DNA of 64,000 bases from Undibacterium cyanobacteriorum. Lineage in GTDB: Bacteria; Pseudomonadota; Gammaproteobacteria; Burkholderiales; Burkholderiaceae_D. A program made the position numbers and the translations under genes. Shown in pieces: positions 44,856 through 53,100 of the stretch (position 1 is the first letter of the stretch; every line of letters begins with the position of its first letter). The notes beneath the pieces are model-generated. The model searched no databases and had not been told where the DNA came from. It saw nothing but the letters and a program-made list of their open reading frames with translations. The stretch is from assembly GCF_031326225.1 (NCBI RefSeq), contig NZ_CP133720.1, forward strand, positions 2,294,001 to 2,358,000. The letters run 5' to 3'.

Positions 44856-47591
44856 ATGAGCCAAGCAGCATATCAAGACCCTTTTAAAACGCTAAAGGAT
44901 TTCAAAATCACCGACACTAAGAAAGGTAAATTTTTTTCTTTGCCAGCCTTAGAAAAAAACCTCGGCGTCAAAGTTTCACGTTTGCCTGTTTCCATTCGTA
45001 TCGTGTTGGAATCTGTATTGCGTAACTGCGATGGCAAAAAAGTGACCGAAGAACACGTCAAACAATTGGCGAACTGGGGTGCAACTGCAGCCCGTACTGA
45101 TGAAATTCCATTCGTTGTATCACGCGTAGTTTTGCAAGACTTTACTGGCGTTCCATTGTTGGCAGACTTGGCTGCGATGCGTAACGTTGCGGCAAAACAA
45201 GGCAAGAATCCAAAAAATATCGAACCATTGGTACCTGTGGATTTGGTGGTTGATCACTCCGTACAAATCGATCACTTCCGCGAGAAGAAGGCATTGGATT
45301 TGAACATGAAATTGGAATTCCAACGCAACAACGAGCGTTACCAATTCATGAAATGGGGCATGCAAGCATTCGACACTTTCGGTGTGGTGCCACCAGGTTT
45401 TGGTATCGTTCACCAAGTTAACCTCGAATACTTGGCACGCGGCGTACACAAAGTCAGCGACAAGAAGAAAAACGATGTGTACTACCCAGACACATTGGTC
45501 GGTACAGACTCCCACACAACCATGATCAATGGTATCGGTGTTGTTGGCTGGGGTGTCGGTGGTATCGAAGCTGAAGCGGGTATGCTCGGTCAGCCAGTGT
45601 ATTTCTTGACACCTGACGTGGTTGGTGTGAACTTGACGGGTGCTTTGCGCGAAGGCTGTACAGCAACCGACTTGGTCCTGACCATCACAGAAATGCTGCG
45701 TAAAGCAAAAGTCGTTGGTAAGTTCGTAGAGTTCTTCGGCGAAGGCACACGTTCTTTGTCTTTGACAGATCGTGCAACGATCGCCAACATGGCACCAGAA
45801 TACGGCGCGACCATGGGCTTCTTCCCAGTTGACGAAGCTACCATCGATTACTTCAAAGGCACCGGCCGTACGAAAGCAGAAATCGATGCATTTGAAGGCT
45901 ACTTCAAAGCCCAGAAAATGTTCGGGATCCCGAAAAAAGGCGAGATCGATTACACCACTGAATTGACTTTGGATTTGTCTACAGTAGCACCATCTTTGGC
46001 TGGTCCAAAACGCCCACAAGATCGTATCGAAATCGGCAACGTCAAATCGACATTCACAGAATTGTTCGGCAAACCAGTTGCAGAAAATGGCTTCAATAAA
46101 AAAGCTGAAGATTTGGAAGCAACTTACACCAATGCGGATGGCGTGAAAGTCAAAAACGGTGACGTATTAATCGCAGCGATCACTTCTTGCACCAACACAT
46201 CAAATCCTAGCGTCTTGTTGGCCGCTGGTTTGTTGGCGAAGAAAGCAGTGGAAGCTGGTTTGAAAGTACCTGCACACATTAAAACATCCTTGGCTCCTGG
46301 TTCCCGCGTGGTCACCAAATACCTCGAAGCAGCAGGCCTCTTGCCATACTTGGAAAAATTGGGCTTCGGCGTAACCGCCTACGGCTGCACGACCTGTATC
46401 GGTAATGCTGGTGATTTGACACCGGCCATGAACGAGGCCATCGTTGCTAACGATATCGTTGCGGCTGCAGTCTTGTCTGGTAACCGTAACTTCGAAGCAC
46501 GTATTCATCCAAACATCCGCTCCAACTTCTTGGCCTCGCCACCATTGGTCGTAGCGTATGCGATCGCTGGCAATGTCACTAAAGACTTGATGACTGAACC
46601 AGTCGGCCGCGTCAAAGGTAAAGATATTTATTTGGGCGATATCTGGCCAACTAGCGCAGAGATCAATAAGTTAATGAAGTTCGCGATGAACTCCAAGACT
46701 TTCAAGGACAACTATGCTGACGTCAAAGGCGCTCCAGGCAAGTTGTGGCAAGACATCAAAGGTGTGGCAGAAGGCGAAGTCTACAACTGGCCAAGCTCCA
46801 CTTACATTGCTGAGCCACCATTCTTTGCTGACTTCACAATGGAACCAAAAGCAGCGGCGACAGGTATCAGCGGCGCTCGCGCTTTGGGCGTGTTTGGTGA
46901 CTCCATCACAACCGATCACATCTCACCTGCCGGATCCATCAAAGAATCGAGCCCAGCTGGTAAGTGGTTGAAAGAAAACGGCGTGTTGAAAGCAGACTTC
47001 AATTCCTACGGCTCACGTCGTGGTAATCACGAAATCATGATGCGCGGCACCTTTGCCAACGTTCGTATCAAGAACTTGATGATCCCTGCGAAAGCAGACG
47101 GTTCTCGCGTTGAAGGCGGTGAAACATTGTTCCAACCAAGTGGCGAACAAATGTCGATTTACGACGCAGCGATGAAATACATTGCGGAAGGCACTCCAAC
47201 CATGATCTTCGGCGGCGAAGAATACGGTACAGGCTCTTCCCGTGACTGGGCTGCGAAAGGTACGCAATTGTTGGGCGTTAAAGCCGTAATCGCAAAGTCC
47301 TTTGAACGTATCCACCGCTCCAACTTGGTTGGTATGGGTGTCTTGCCATTGCAATTCTTGGCGGGTGATAGCGTTGATTCCTTGGGCATTACTGGTAACG
47401 AGTCTTTCGACCTGAAAGGTATCGAGAACGACATCAAACCACAACAACAAGTAACTCTGGTGATTAACCGCGCTGATGGTAGCAAGCAAGAAGTGAAAGT
47501 CTTGTTGCGCATCGATACACCAATCGAAGTTGACTACTACAAGCACGGCGGCATCTTGCCATTCGTGTTGCGTCAGTTGTTAGCGGCGTAA
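44856..47591 (+). CDS. acnA: Aconitate hydratase A
   Basis: Aconitase of 911 residues that interconverts citrate and isocitrate. The [4Fe-4S] cysteines are in TSCTNTSNPS and YGCTTCIGN. GTDSHTTMINGIGVVGWGVG and FGDSITTDHISPAGSI are substrate motifs, and YGTGSSRDWAAKG is the C-terminal swivel-domain loop. The length and N-terminus match the AcnA/IRP type rather than AcnB. An AAGGA ribosome site precedes the ATG. It is followed by a strong hairpin terminator. Members of this type can bind mRNA when the cluster is lost. Confidence 0.97.
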   Translation: MSQAAYQDPFKTLKDFKITDTKKGKFFSLPALEKNLGVKVSRLPVSIRIVLESVLRNCDGKKVTEEHVKQLANWGATAARTDEIPFVVSRVVLQDFTGVPLLADLAAMRNVAAKQGKNPKNIEPLVPVDLVVDHSVQIDHFREKKALDLNMKLEFQRNNERYQFMKWGMQAFDTFGVVPPGFGIVHQVNLEYLARGVHKVSDKKKNDVYYPDTLVGTDSHTTMINGIGVVGWGVGGIEAEAGMLGQPVYFLTPDVVGVNLTGALREGCTATDLVLTITEMLRKAKVVGKFVEFFGEGTRSLSLTDRATIANMAPEYGATMGFFPVDEATIDYFKGTGRTKAEIDAFEGYFKAQKMFGIPKKGEIDYTTELTLDLSTVAPSLAGPKRPQDRIEIGNVKSTFTELFGKPVAENGFNKKAEDLEATYTNADGVKVKNGDVLIAAITSCTNTSNPSVLLAAGLLAKKAVEAGLKVPAHIKTSLAPGSRVVTKYLEAAGLLPYLEKLGFGVTAYGCTTCIGNAGDLTPAMNEAIVANDIVAAAVLSGNRNFEARIHPNIRSNFLASPPLVVAYAIAGNVTKDLMTEPVGRVKGKDIYLGDIWPTSAEINKLMKFAMNSKTFKDNYADVKGAPGKLWQDIKGVAEGEVYNWPSSTYIAEPPFFADFTMEPKAAATGISGARALGVFGDSITTDHISPAGSIKESSPAGKWLKENGVLKADFNSYGSRRGNHEIMMRGTFANVRIKNLMIPAKADGSRVEGGETLFQPSGEQMSIYDAAMKYIAEGTPTMIFGGEEYGTGSSRDWAAKGTQLLGVKAVIAKSFERIHRSNLVGMGVLPLQFLAGDSVDSLGITGNESFDLKGIENDIKPQQQVTLVINRADGSKQEVKVLLRIDTPIEVDYYKHGGILPFVLRQLLAA

Positions 47592-47622
47592 TCAGCTTAG
47601 TAACCATGCTATGAGCTAGATC

Positions 47623-47656
47623 AAGGGATGATATCGCAAGGTATCATCCCTTTTTT
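47623..47656 (+). terminator. Intrinsic terminator after acnA
   Basis: AAGGGATGATA (47623-47633) pairs with TATCATCCCTT (47642-47652) and is followed by T to 47656. It lies 31 bases after the acnA stop. Confidence 0.85.
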
Positions 47657-47767
47657 CTAGCTGCGATAATGGAAACACCAAGATTTCAACACACGATAGA
47701 TATGACCCGTGAATTTTCATAGGCGATATCAAAACAAGTTTTTTCAAACCTAAAAGAGGAGTCAATT

Positions 47768-48019
47768 ATGTGGAAGGCTTTAGTTGGTTTTTTAGTTTTT
47801 GCAGCAGTCGCTTTGTTCTTTATCTTTAAATCTGGCGATAAGATGGACATGGCTGGCGAAGCTGGTGCGAATCATGGCATCACTGAATCTGCAAGTGCAT
47901 CTGCGAGCGCGCCAGCATCAGCAGCATCTGTTCCAGCACCAGAAGCCGTAGCAAGCGCAGCATCTACTCCAGCTGCCGCACCGGCGGCTGCATCACAAGC
48001 GGAAGCAGCAAGCAAATAA
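47768..48019 (+). CDS. Small membrane-anchored Ala/Ser/Pro-rich protein
   Basis: Protein of 83 residues: one N-terminal hydrophobic segment (LVGFLVFAAVALFFIF, residues 5-20), then a tail that is nearly all Ala, Ser, Pro and Glu (PASAASVPAPEAVASAASTP). The topology is probably an inner-membrane anchor with an extended, flexible tail. A strong AGAGGAGTCAATT ribosome site and a strong downstream terminator support that it is expressed. No family is recognised. Confidence 0.75.
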   Translation: MWKALVGFLVFAAVALFFIFKSGDKMDMAGEAGANHGITESASASASAPASAASVPAPEAVASAASTPAAAPAAASQAEAASK

Positions 48020-48052
48020 TTTATCTGGCACTGTACTGGCACTGAGCAGATA

Positions 48053-48090
48053 AAAACAAAGCCCACGTTGGAAGATGTGGGCTTTGTTTT
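48053..48090. terminator. Bidirectional terminator between the small membrane gene and GNAT gene
   Basis: AAAACAAAGCCCAC pairs with GTGGGCTTTGTTTT across 10 bases. A and T runs at the ends allow termination in both directions between two convergent genes. Confidence 0.85.
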
Positions 48091-48119
48091 CTATTTAATT
48101 TAGGTGCTGTTTTGAACGA

Positions 48120-48599
48120 CTAAGCATCAGCAAACTTAAGCAAATCATCGCCCGCCAAGCGATATTTAACCCACTCTGATTGAGGTTTCGCGCCTACCGC
48201 ATGATAGAAATCGATGGCAGGTTGGTTCCAGTCGAGTACGCTCCACTCAAAACGACCGCAACCTTCAGCGACCGCAATCTTTGCCAAATGCTGTAGCAAG
48301 AATTTACCAGCTCCAAGACCTCGCGATTTCGGCGAAATGTAAAGGTCTTCCAAATACATTCCTTTGCGCCCCTGCCAAGTCGAGTAATTGTAGAAATACA
48401 CGGCAAATCCGATCGCTTCGCCATTCATCTCACAGATAAAAGCTTTGACCGGCGAATCGACAGCAAAAATGCTTTGCTCAATGTCGGCGATAGATGCTTT
48501 GACTTCGTGTTCCGCTTTTTCATAAATTGCGAGCTCCACCACAAAGCGGTGAATGGTCGCTGCATCGTTAGGATGGGCATTTCTTACGCTGAGAGTCAC
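48120..48599 (-). CDS. GNAT N-acetyltransferase (diamine acetyltransferase-like)
   Basis: GNAT protein of 159 residues of the spermidine/diamine acetyltransferase-like group. RNAHPNDAATIHRFVVELA is the N-terminal helix, MYLEDLYISPKSRGLGAGKF carries motif A, and DWNQPAIDFYHAVGAKP is the diagnostic C-terminal motif. The start is GTG 48599 with AAGAGGAATAGC ahead rather than the TTG five codons upstream. Polyamine acetylation is suggested by the group but not shown. Confidence 0.88.
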   Translation of the reverse strand: MTLSVRNAHPNDAATIHRFVVELAIYEKAEHEVKASIADIEQSIFAVDSPVKAFICEMNGEAIGFAVYFYNYSTWQGRKGMYLEDLYISPKSRGLGAGKFLLQHLAKIAVAEGCGRFEWSVLDWNQPAIDFYHAVGAKPQSEWVKYRLAGDDLLKFADA

Positions 48600-48665
48600 G
48601 CTATTCCTCTTCAATTCATTCGATTGGTACTAGATGGTTACAACAAAGACTAGCACAACGCTGGT

Positions 48666-49838
48666 TTAGACCATTTTTGCCATGGCTTGTTCAATGTCGG
48701 CGATCAAATCTTCTGTGTCTTCCAAACCAATATTGAAACGCACCAGAATGCCTTGATCGTTCCATTGCTGGCGCATTTTTTCGATGCGATAAGGAACACA
48801 AAGACTATGCGTGCCACCCCAACTAAAACCAATCTTAAACAACTCTAAATTATTCACGAAACGATCCGTTTGCTCTTCGCTGAACTGCGGATCAAAGATC
48901 ACTGAAAACAAACCGCCGGCTCCGGAAAAATCACGTTTCCAGAATTCATGTCCCGGGCAATCTTCCCAAGCGGGGTGCAACACTTTCGCAATTTCAGGGC
49001 GAGCTTTCAGCCATGTTGCGACTTTGCGTGCGGCCTGATCGTGTGCGTCGAAACGTAGCTTCATCGTTTGAAGGCCGCGCAACACCAAATACACGTCGTC
49101 CATACCAACACCTAAGCCCAGTCGCATATGGGTGGTGAGGATGCGTTTATTCAGTTCACCATCTCTGGTGATCACCGCGCCCATCAACACATCGGAGCCG
49201 CCGCTTTGATATTTGGTCAGCGCCTGCATGGAGATATCGACGCCGAGCTCGAACGGTTTCAGAGCAAGCCCCGCCGACCATGTGTTATCAAGTGCAACGA
49301 CCACGCCTTTACTCTTTGCTACAGCACACAAAGCTGGCAAATCTGGCACTTCCATTGATACTGAACCGGGTGCCTCAGTCCATAGCAACTTGGTATTGGC
49401 TTGGATGAGATCGCCAACTCCCGCACCAATCATAGGATCGTAATAGCGCACGCTCATGCCAAAACTCGATTTCAGCCACTCACCGAACTCCTTATTCGGA
49501 CCATAGGCATTGTCGGGAATGAGGACATCATCACCTGTGTTGAGGAAAGTTAAGCTGACGAGACTGATCGCTGACAAGCCGCTCGGTGCGAGAACACAAT
49601 GCTCTCCTCCCTCAATCGCCGCCAACTGACCTTCGAGAGTGAAGCTAGTCGGCGTTCCGTGTAATCCGTAAGTGTAGGCGGACTTATTGTGCCAACTACG
49701 AGCACGCATGGTGTCCACATCTTTAAACAAGACAGTCGATGCATGATGAATCGCTGTGGGGAAGGCTGCAAAGCCTTGAGGTGCTTGATAACTTGGATGT
49801 ACCAATGAAGTGCTGGTCGAGTAATTTTTCTTGCTCAT
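48666..49838 (-). CDS. metC: Cystathionine beta-lyase
   Basis: PLP enzyme of 390 residues of the Cys/Met metabolism family that cleaves cystathionine to homocysteine, pyruvate and ammonia. The PLP lysine is Lys209 in SMQALTKYQSGGSDVLMG. YTYGLHGTPT and APSGLSAI (phosphate contact) are typical, and VALDNTWSAG carries the Asp that binds the pyridine ring. The TYGLHGTPT version fits beta-lyase rather than gamma-lyase. It is on the same strand as rimO, which ends at a terminator just upstream. Confidence 0.92.
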   Translation of the reverse strand: MSKKNYSTSTSLVHPSYQAPQGFAAFPTAIHHASTVLFKDVDTMRARSWHNKSAYTYGLHGTPTSFTLEGQLAAIEGGEHCVLAPSGLSAISLVSLTFLNTGDDVLIPDNAYGPNKEFGEWLKSSFGMSVRYYDPMIGAGVGDLIQANTKLLWTEAPGSVSMEVPDLPALCAVAKSKGVVVALDNTWSAGLALKPFELGVDISMQALTKYQSGGSDVLMGAVITRDGELNKRILTTHMRLGLGVGMDDVYLVLRGLQTMKLRFDAHDQAARKVATWLKARPEIAKVLHPAWEDCPGHEFWKRDFSGAGGLFSVIFDPQFSEEQTDRFVNNLELFKIGFSWGGTHSLCVPYRIEKMRQQWNDQGILVRFNIGLEDTEDLIADIEQAMAKMV

Positions 49839-49896
49839 GAACTTGGATTCTCTTCAATAAGTTTTAGGCTTCTTGTCGAATAAAATGGCGCAGAAA

Positions 49897-49920
49897 AAAA
49901 GGGGCCGCGGCCCCTCTTTC
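49897..49920 (-). terminator. Intrinsic terminator after rimO
   Basis: AGGGGCCGCGGCCCCT is a self-complementary GC-rich stem. It is followed on the minus strand by seven T. Confidence 0.75.
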
Positions 49921-49933
49921 TAACTACAGAAAA

Positions 49934-51322
49934 TTAGATGGCTTCGCCCCACAAATCGTGCGAATCTGCAGCTGTAATCTCTACGTCAACAAACTCACCA
50001 ACTTTGAGTTTGCGATGCGGCTCATACGGTGGCTTCACGTAGACCACGCCATCGATTTCAGGCGCGTCTGCAGAGGCACGACCCACGCCACCGCTGCGAT
50101 CGATGCTGTCGATCAGTACGCGTAAGGTTTTACCGACCTTGGCTTGCAGACGCTCACGTGAAATTTGTTCCTGCAATTCCATTACGCGACGACGGCGATC
50201 TTCACGAACCTCATCCGGCAATTGCCCTTCGATCTCATTCGCAGTGGCTCCTTCGACTGGTGAATAAGCGAAACAACCTAAGCGGTCGATTTTCGCCTCG
50301 CGTAAGAAGTCCAATAAATACTCAAATTCTTCTTCCGTTTCACCTGGAAAGCCAGCGATGAAAGTCGAACGAATCGTGATATCAGGACACGCTTCACGCC
50401 ATGCTTTGATACGTTCAATATTTTTCTCGCCACTCGCAGGGCGTTTCATGCGTTTCAGCACATCAGGATGGGCGTGCTGCAGCGGCACATCCAAATACGG
50501 TAACACGTGGCCGTTGTTCATCAATGGAATGATTTGATCAACATGCGGGTAGGGATAAACGTAATGCAAACGCACCCATGCATCATAACGTTTGGCCAAT
50601 TCGCCCAAGGCTCCCACCAATTGCGTCATATGGGTTTTGATGGGTTTGCCATCCCAGAATCCGGTACGGAATTTGATATCAACGCCGTAGGCACTTGTAT
50701 CTTGAGAGATGACGAGCAGCTCTTTGACCCCGGCCTTAAATAAGTTCTCAGCCTCCTGCAAAACATCACCGATTGGACGTGACACTAAATCTCCGCGCAT
50801 CGATGGGATGATGCAGAAACTGCAGCGATGATTACATCCTTCAGAAATTTTGAGATACGCGAAATGTTTCGGTGTCAGTTTCACACCTTGTGGCGGTACC
50901 AAATCAACGAAAGGTTCGTGTGGTTTTGGGAGATGTTCGTGGACCGCACTCATTACTTCCGTGACGGCATGAGGGCCCGTCACTGCCAAGACTTTAGGGT
51001 GAATACTGGTAATCAGATCATTGCCTTGCGCATCTTTTTTCGCCCCCAAGCAGCCCGTTACAATAACCTTTCCGTTCTCATTGAGCGCTTCGGCAATCGC
51101 ATCCAAGGATTCTTGGACGGCTGCATCGATAAAGCCACATGTATTGACGACTACAAGATCGGCACCGTCATAAGACTTCGCAGTTTCGTAACCCTCGGCG
51201 CGCAATTGCGTCAAAATTTGTTCGGAATCAACGAGAGCTTTCGGACATCCAAGCGAAACGAAGCCCACTTTAGGCGCGAGCTGTGACAATGCTTGTGGGC
51301 TGGAGGAGTTTTCTGAGGACAT
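49934..51322 (-). CDS. rimO: Ribosomal protein uS12 methylthiotransferase RimO
   Basis: Radical SAM methylthiotransferase of 462 residues that modifies Asp89 of ribosomal protein S12. The UPF0004 domain has its cluster cysteines in VSLGCPKALVDSE, VVNTCGFID and VTGCLG. The radical SAM cysteines are in ISEGCNHRCSFCIIPS, and a TRAM domain forms the last 70 residues. SLGCPKNLVDSE-like wording and the TRAM end separate RimO from MiaB. ATG 51322 is preferred over the TTG at 51340; the ribosome site is weak. Confidence 0.95.
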   Translation of the reverse strand: MSSENSSSPQALSQLAPKVGFVSLGCPKALVDSEQILTQLRAEGYETAKSYDGADLVVVNTCGFIDAAVQESLDAIAEALNENGKVIVTGCLGAKKDAQGNDLITSIHPKVLAVTGPHAVTEVMSAVHEHLPKPHEPFVDLVPPQGVKLTPKHFAYLKISEGCNHRCSFCIIPSMRGDLVSRPIGDVLQEAENLFKAGVKELLVISQDTSAYGVDIKFRTGFWDGKPIKTHMTQLVGALGELAKRYDAWVRLHYVYPYPHVDQIIPLMNNGHVLPYLDVPLQHAHPDVLKRMKRPASGEKNIERIKAWREACPDITIRSTFIAGFPGETEEEFEYLLDFLREAKIDRLGCFAYSPVEGATANEIEGQLPDEVREDRRRRVMELQEQISRERLQAKVGKTLRVLIDSIDRSGGVGRASADAPEIDGVVYVKPPYEPHRKLKVGEFVDVEITAADSHDLWGEAI

Positions 51323-51426
51323 AATAAAAAAAGGATACAAAGCAAGTTGCTATTGTACCCTTTCTCGTTGCCTTACTAAAGTCAGGGCACTCTAATGTCA
51401 GATGCCACAGGCTCGTTAAGCTAAAC

Positions 51427-51975
51427 TTACTTCTTCTTTTCTTCCGTTGGAAATGGGAAGCCGAACATATTCTTTGATTGATTTTGCATTTGTTCTTGCA
51501 TTTGAACAAACAAGTTCTTGCTTTGATCGATGTAATTGCCCATCATGCCTTGCATCATTGGACCTTGTACATTCATGAACTGTGTCCACATTTCTGGGCT
51601 AAAGGCCTTACCATCGAAGCCATTGGTGCTCTCGGTCAATTTATTTTGGATATCGATAAACGCTTGGATATTCTTTTCCAAGTACGATCCCATCATGCCT
51701 TGCATGGCGTGACCGTAGTAACGAATAATCTGGGCCAAAGCGACACTAGAAAACATCGGTGCACCACCAGCCTCTGCTTCCAAAATGATTTGCAGCAAGA
51801 TACTACGTGTCAAATCTTCGCCAGTCTTTGCATCCACCACCGCGAAGTCATCGTGCTCCATCACAAATTGCTTCACATCAGCCAAAGTGATATAGCTGCT
51901 GGTTTGTGTGTCGTACAAACGGCGATTCGGGTACTTCTTGATTAAATGCTTACTAATTTTCTTTGTGCTATTCAT
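51427..51975 (-). CDS. phaR: Polyhydroxyalkanoate synthesis repressor PhaR
   Basis: Regulator of 182 residues. The N-terminal PHB_acc_N DNA-binding domain has KKYPNRRLYDTQTSSYITLA. Accumulation-associated PHB_acc repeats follow (SVALAQIIRYYGHAMQGMMG and a second MMQGMMGNYID copy). PhaR binds PHA granules and represses phasin genes until granules form. It is downstream of phaB on the same strand. The 203-base gap holds a set of alternative RNA stems ending in a terminator that may control read-through. Confidence 0.95.
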   Translation of the reverse strand: MNSTKKISKHLIKKYPNRRLYDTQTSSYITLADVKQFVMEHDDFAVVDAKTGEDLTRSILLQIILEAEAGGAPMFSSVALAQIIRYYGHAMQGMMGSYLEKNIQAFIDIQNKLTESTNGFDGKAFSPEMWTQFMNVQGPMMQGMMGNYIDQSKNLFVQMQEQMQNQSKNMFGFPFPTEEKKK

Positions 51976-52061
51976 TGAATTCTCGTAGAAATCCGACGGT
52001 TATCTCAGAAACAACTTGCAAGGTACTTACATTCAACACAATGTAACGGAATATTAGCACC

Positions 52062-52170
52062 AAAAACGGTCGCAGGCGATGCGAACCGTCCCATCCTCAG
52101 GTAAGAATAGCCCATAAAGTTCCATTTTCCTGTATCGGATGGTGACGGTTCTTACGAAAGCCCCGTCACC
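52062..52170 (-). promoter_or_regulatory. Candidate attenuator between phaB and phaR
   Basis: In the minus-strand transcript there are three ordered segments. A (52170-52163, GGTGACGG) can pair with B (52151-52137, GAACCGTCACCATCC). B can instead pair with C (52096-52083, GGATGGGACGGTTC) in a 14-pair stem with one bulge. The end of C is also the 5' arm of a terminator (52087-52080 with 52074-52068, then G and five T). So B:C would prevent the terminator and A:B would allow it. The pairings are seen in the sequence; regulation is inference. Confidence 0.55.
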
Positions 52171-52178
52171 ACTCAGGA

Positions 52179-52919
52179 TTAACCCATGTGCAGACCGCCG
52201 TTGATCGAGAAGTCTGATCCTGTAGCGTAACCACCTTCATCGGAGGCAATCCATGCCACGATAGATGCGATCTCTTCAGGTTCTGCCAAACGTTTGACAG
52301 GAATGCCAGCGACGATTTTCTCTAATACGTCCGGGCGGATCGCACGCACCATATCGGTACCGACATAACCAGGAGAGACTGTATTCACGGTAACGCCTTT
52401 TGTCGCAACTTCTTGCGCCAATGCCATAGAGAAACCATGAATACCTGCTTTCGCAGTCGAGTAATTAGTCTGACCAAACTGACCTTTTTGACCATTCACG
52501 GACGAGATGTTAATGATACGTCCCCAACCACGCTCAACCATGCCGTCGATCACTTGTTTAGTCACGTTGAACAAGGAATTCAGGTTGGTATCGATAACCG
52601 CATCCCAATCCGCTTTGCTCATTTTGCGGAACTGACCATCACGTGTGATACCCGCATTATTAACGAGGACGTCAACTTCACCAATTTCAGCACGCACTTT
52701 CTCAAACGCGGCACGAGTGGATTCCCAATCGGACACATTACCTTCAGAAGCGTGAACGTCATATCCTTCTGCGCGCATGTCTGCCAACCATTTGTCCTTA
52801 CGTGGTGAGTTTGGTCCGCAACCTGCAACGACTGTGAAGCCATCCTTGCACAGACGTTTGCAAATCGAGGTCCCGATACCACCCATACCACCAGTTACAT
52901 AAGCGATGCGCTTTGCCAT
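52179..52919 (-). CDS. phaB: Acetoacetyl-CoA reductase PhaB
   Basis: SDR enzyme of 246 residues that reduces acetoacetyl-CoA to (R)-3-hydroxybutyryl-CoA with NADPH, the PHA monomer. The cofactor motif is TGGMGGIGTSIC. The catalytic Ser, Tyr and Lys are in NISSVNGQKG and TNYSTAKAGIHGF. GFTVVAGCGPNSPRK is the PhaB-type NADP segment. It lies between phaC and phaR on the minus strand, with a 10-bp tandem repeat in its upstream region. Confidence 0.96.
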   Translation of the reverse strand: MAKRIAYVTGGMGGIGTSICKRLCKDGFTVVAGCGPNSPRKDKWLADMRAEGYDVHASEGNVSDWESTRAAFEKVRAEIGEVDVLVNNAGITRDGQFRKMSKADWDAVIDTNLNSLFNVTKQVIDGMVERGWGRIINISSVNGQKGQFGQTNYSTAKAGIHGFSMALAQEVATKGVTVNTVSPGYVGTDMVRAIRPDVLEKIVAGIPVKRLAEPEEIASIVAWIASDEGGYATGSDFSINGGLHMG

Positions 52920-53025
52920 ACTTTATCTCCAATTTATAAAGAGGTTCTTCAACGAATTACCAAACTCAGGACATCTAAGGCACCGACCAATTTACTTACA
53001 TCGATGCATTCCACACTGCATTATT

Positions 53026-53045
53026 ACGTGCTCATACGTGCTCAT
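53026..53045. repeat. Perfect tandem 10-bp repeat upstream of phaB
   Basis: ACGTGCTCAT occurs twice head to tail, 107-126 bases upstream of the phaB start. The period is about one helical turn, so it could present one side of the DNA to a regulator. PhaR is a possible binder but no consensus is matched. Confidence 0.6.
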
Positions 53046-53100
53046 TATCGGGATGCTGATTCATCTCAACATAAGAAGACGCAATCAACAAACCTCGGAA

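Noticed and set aside
45120..46019. A 299-codon open frame opposite acnA
   Set aside because: It is wholly inside a highly conserved aconitase gene on the other strand, with a Cys/His/Phe-rich product unlike a real protein.
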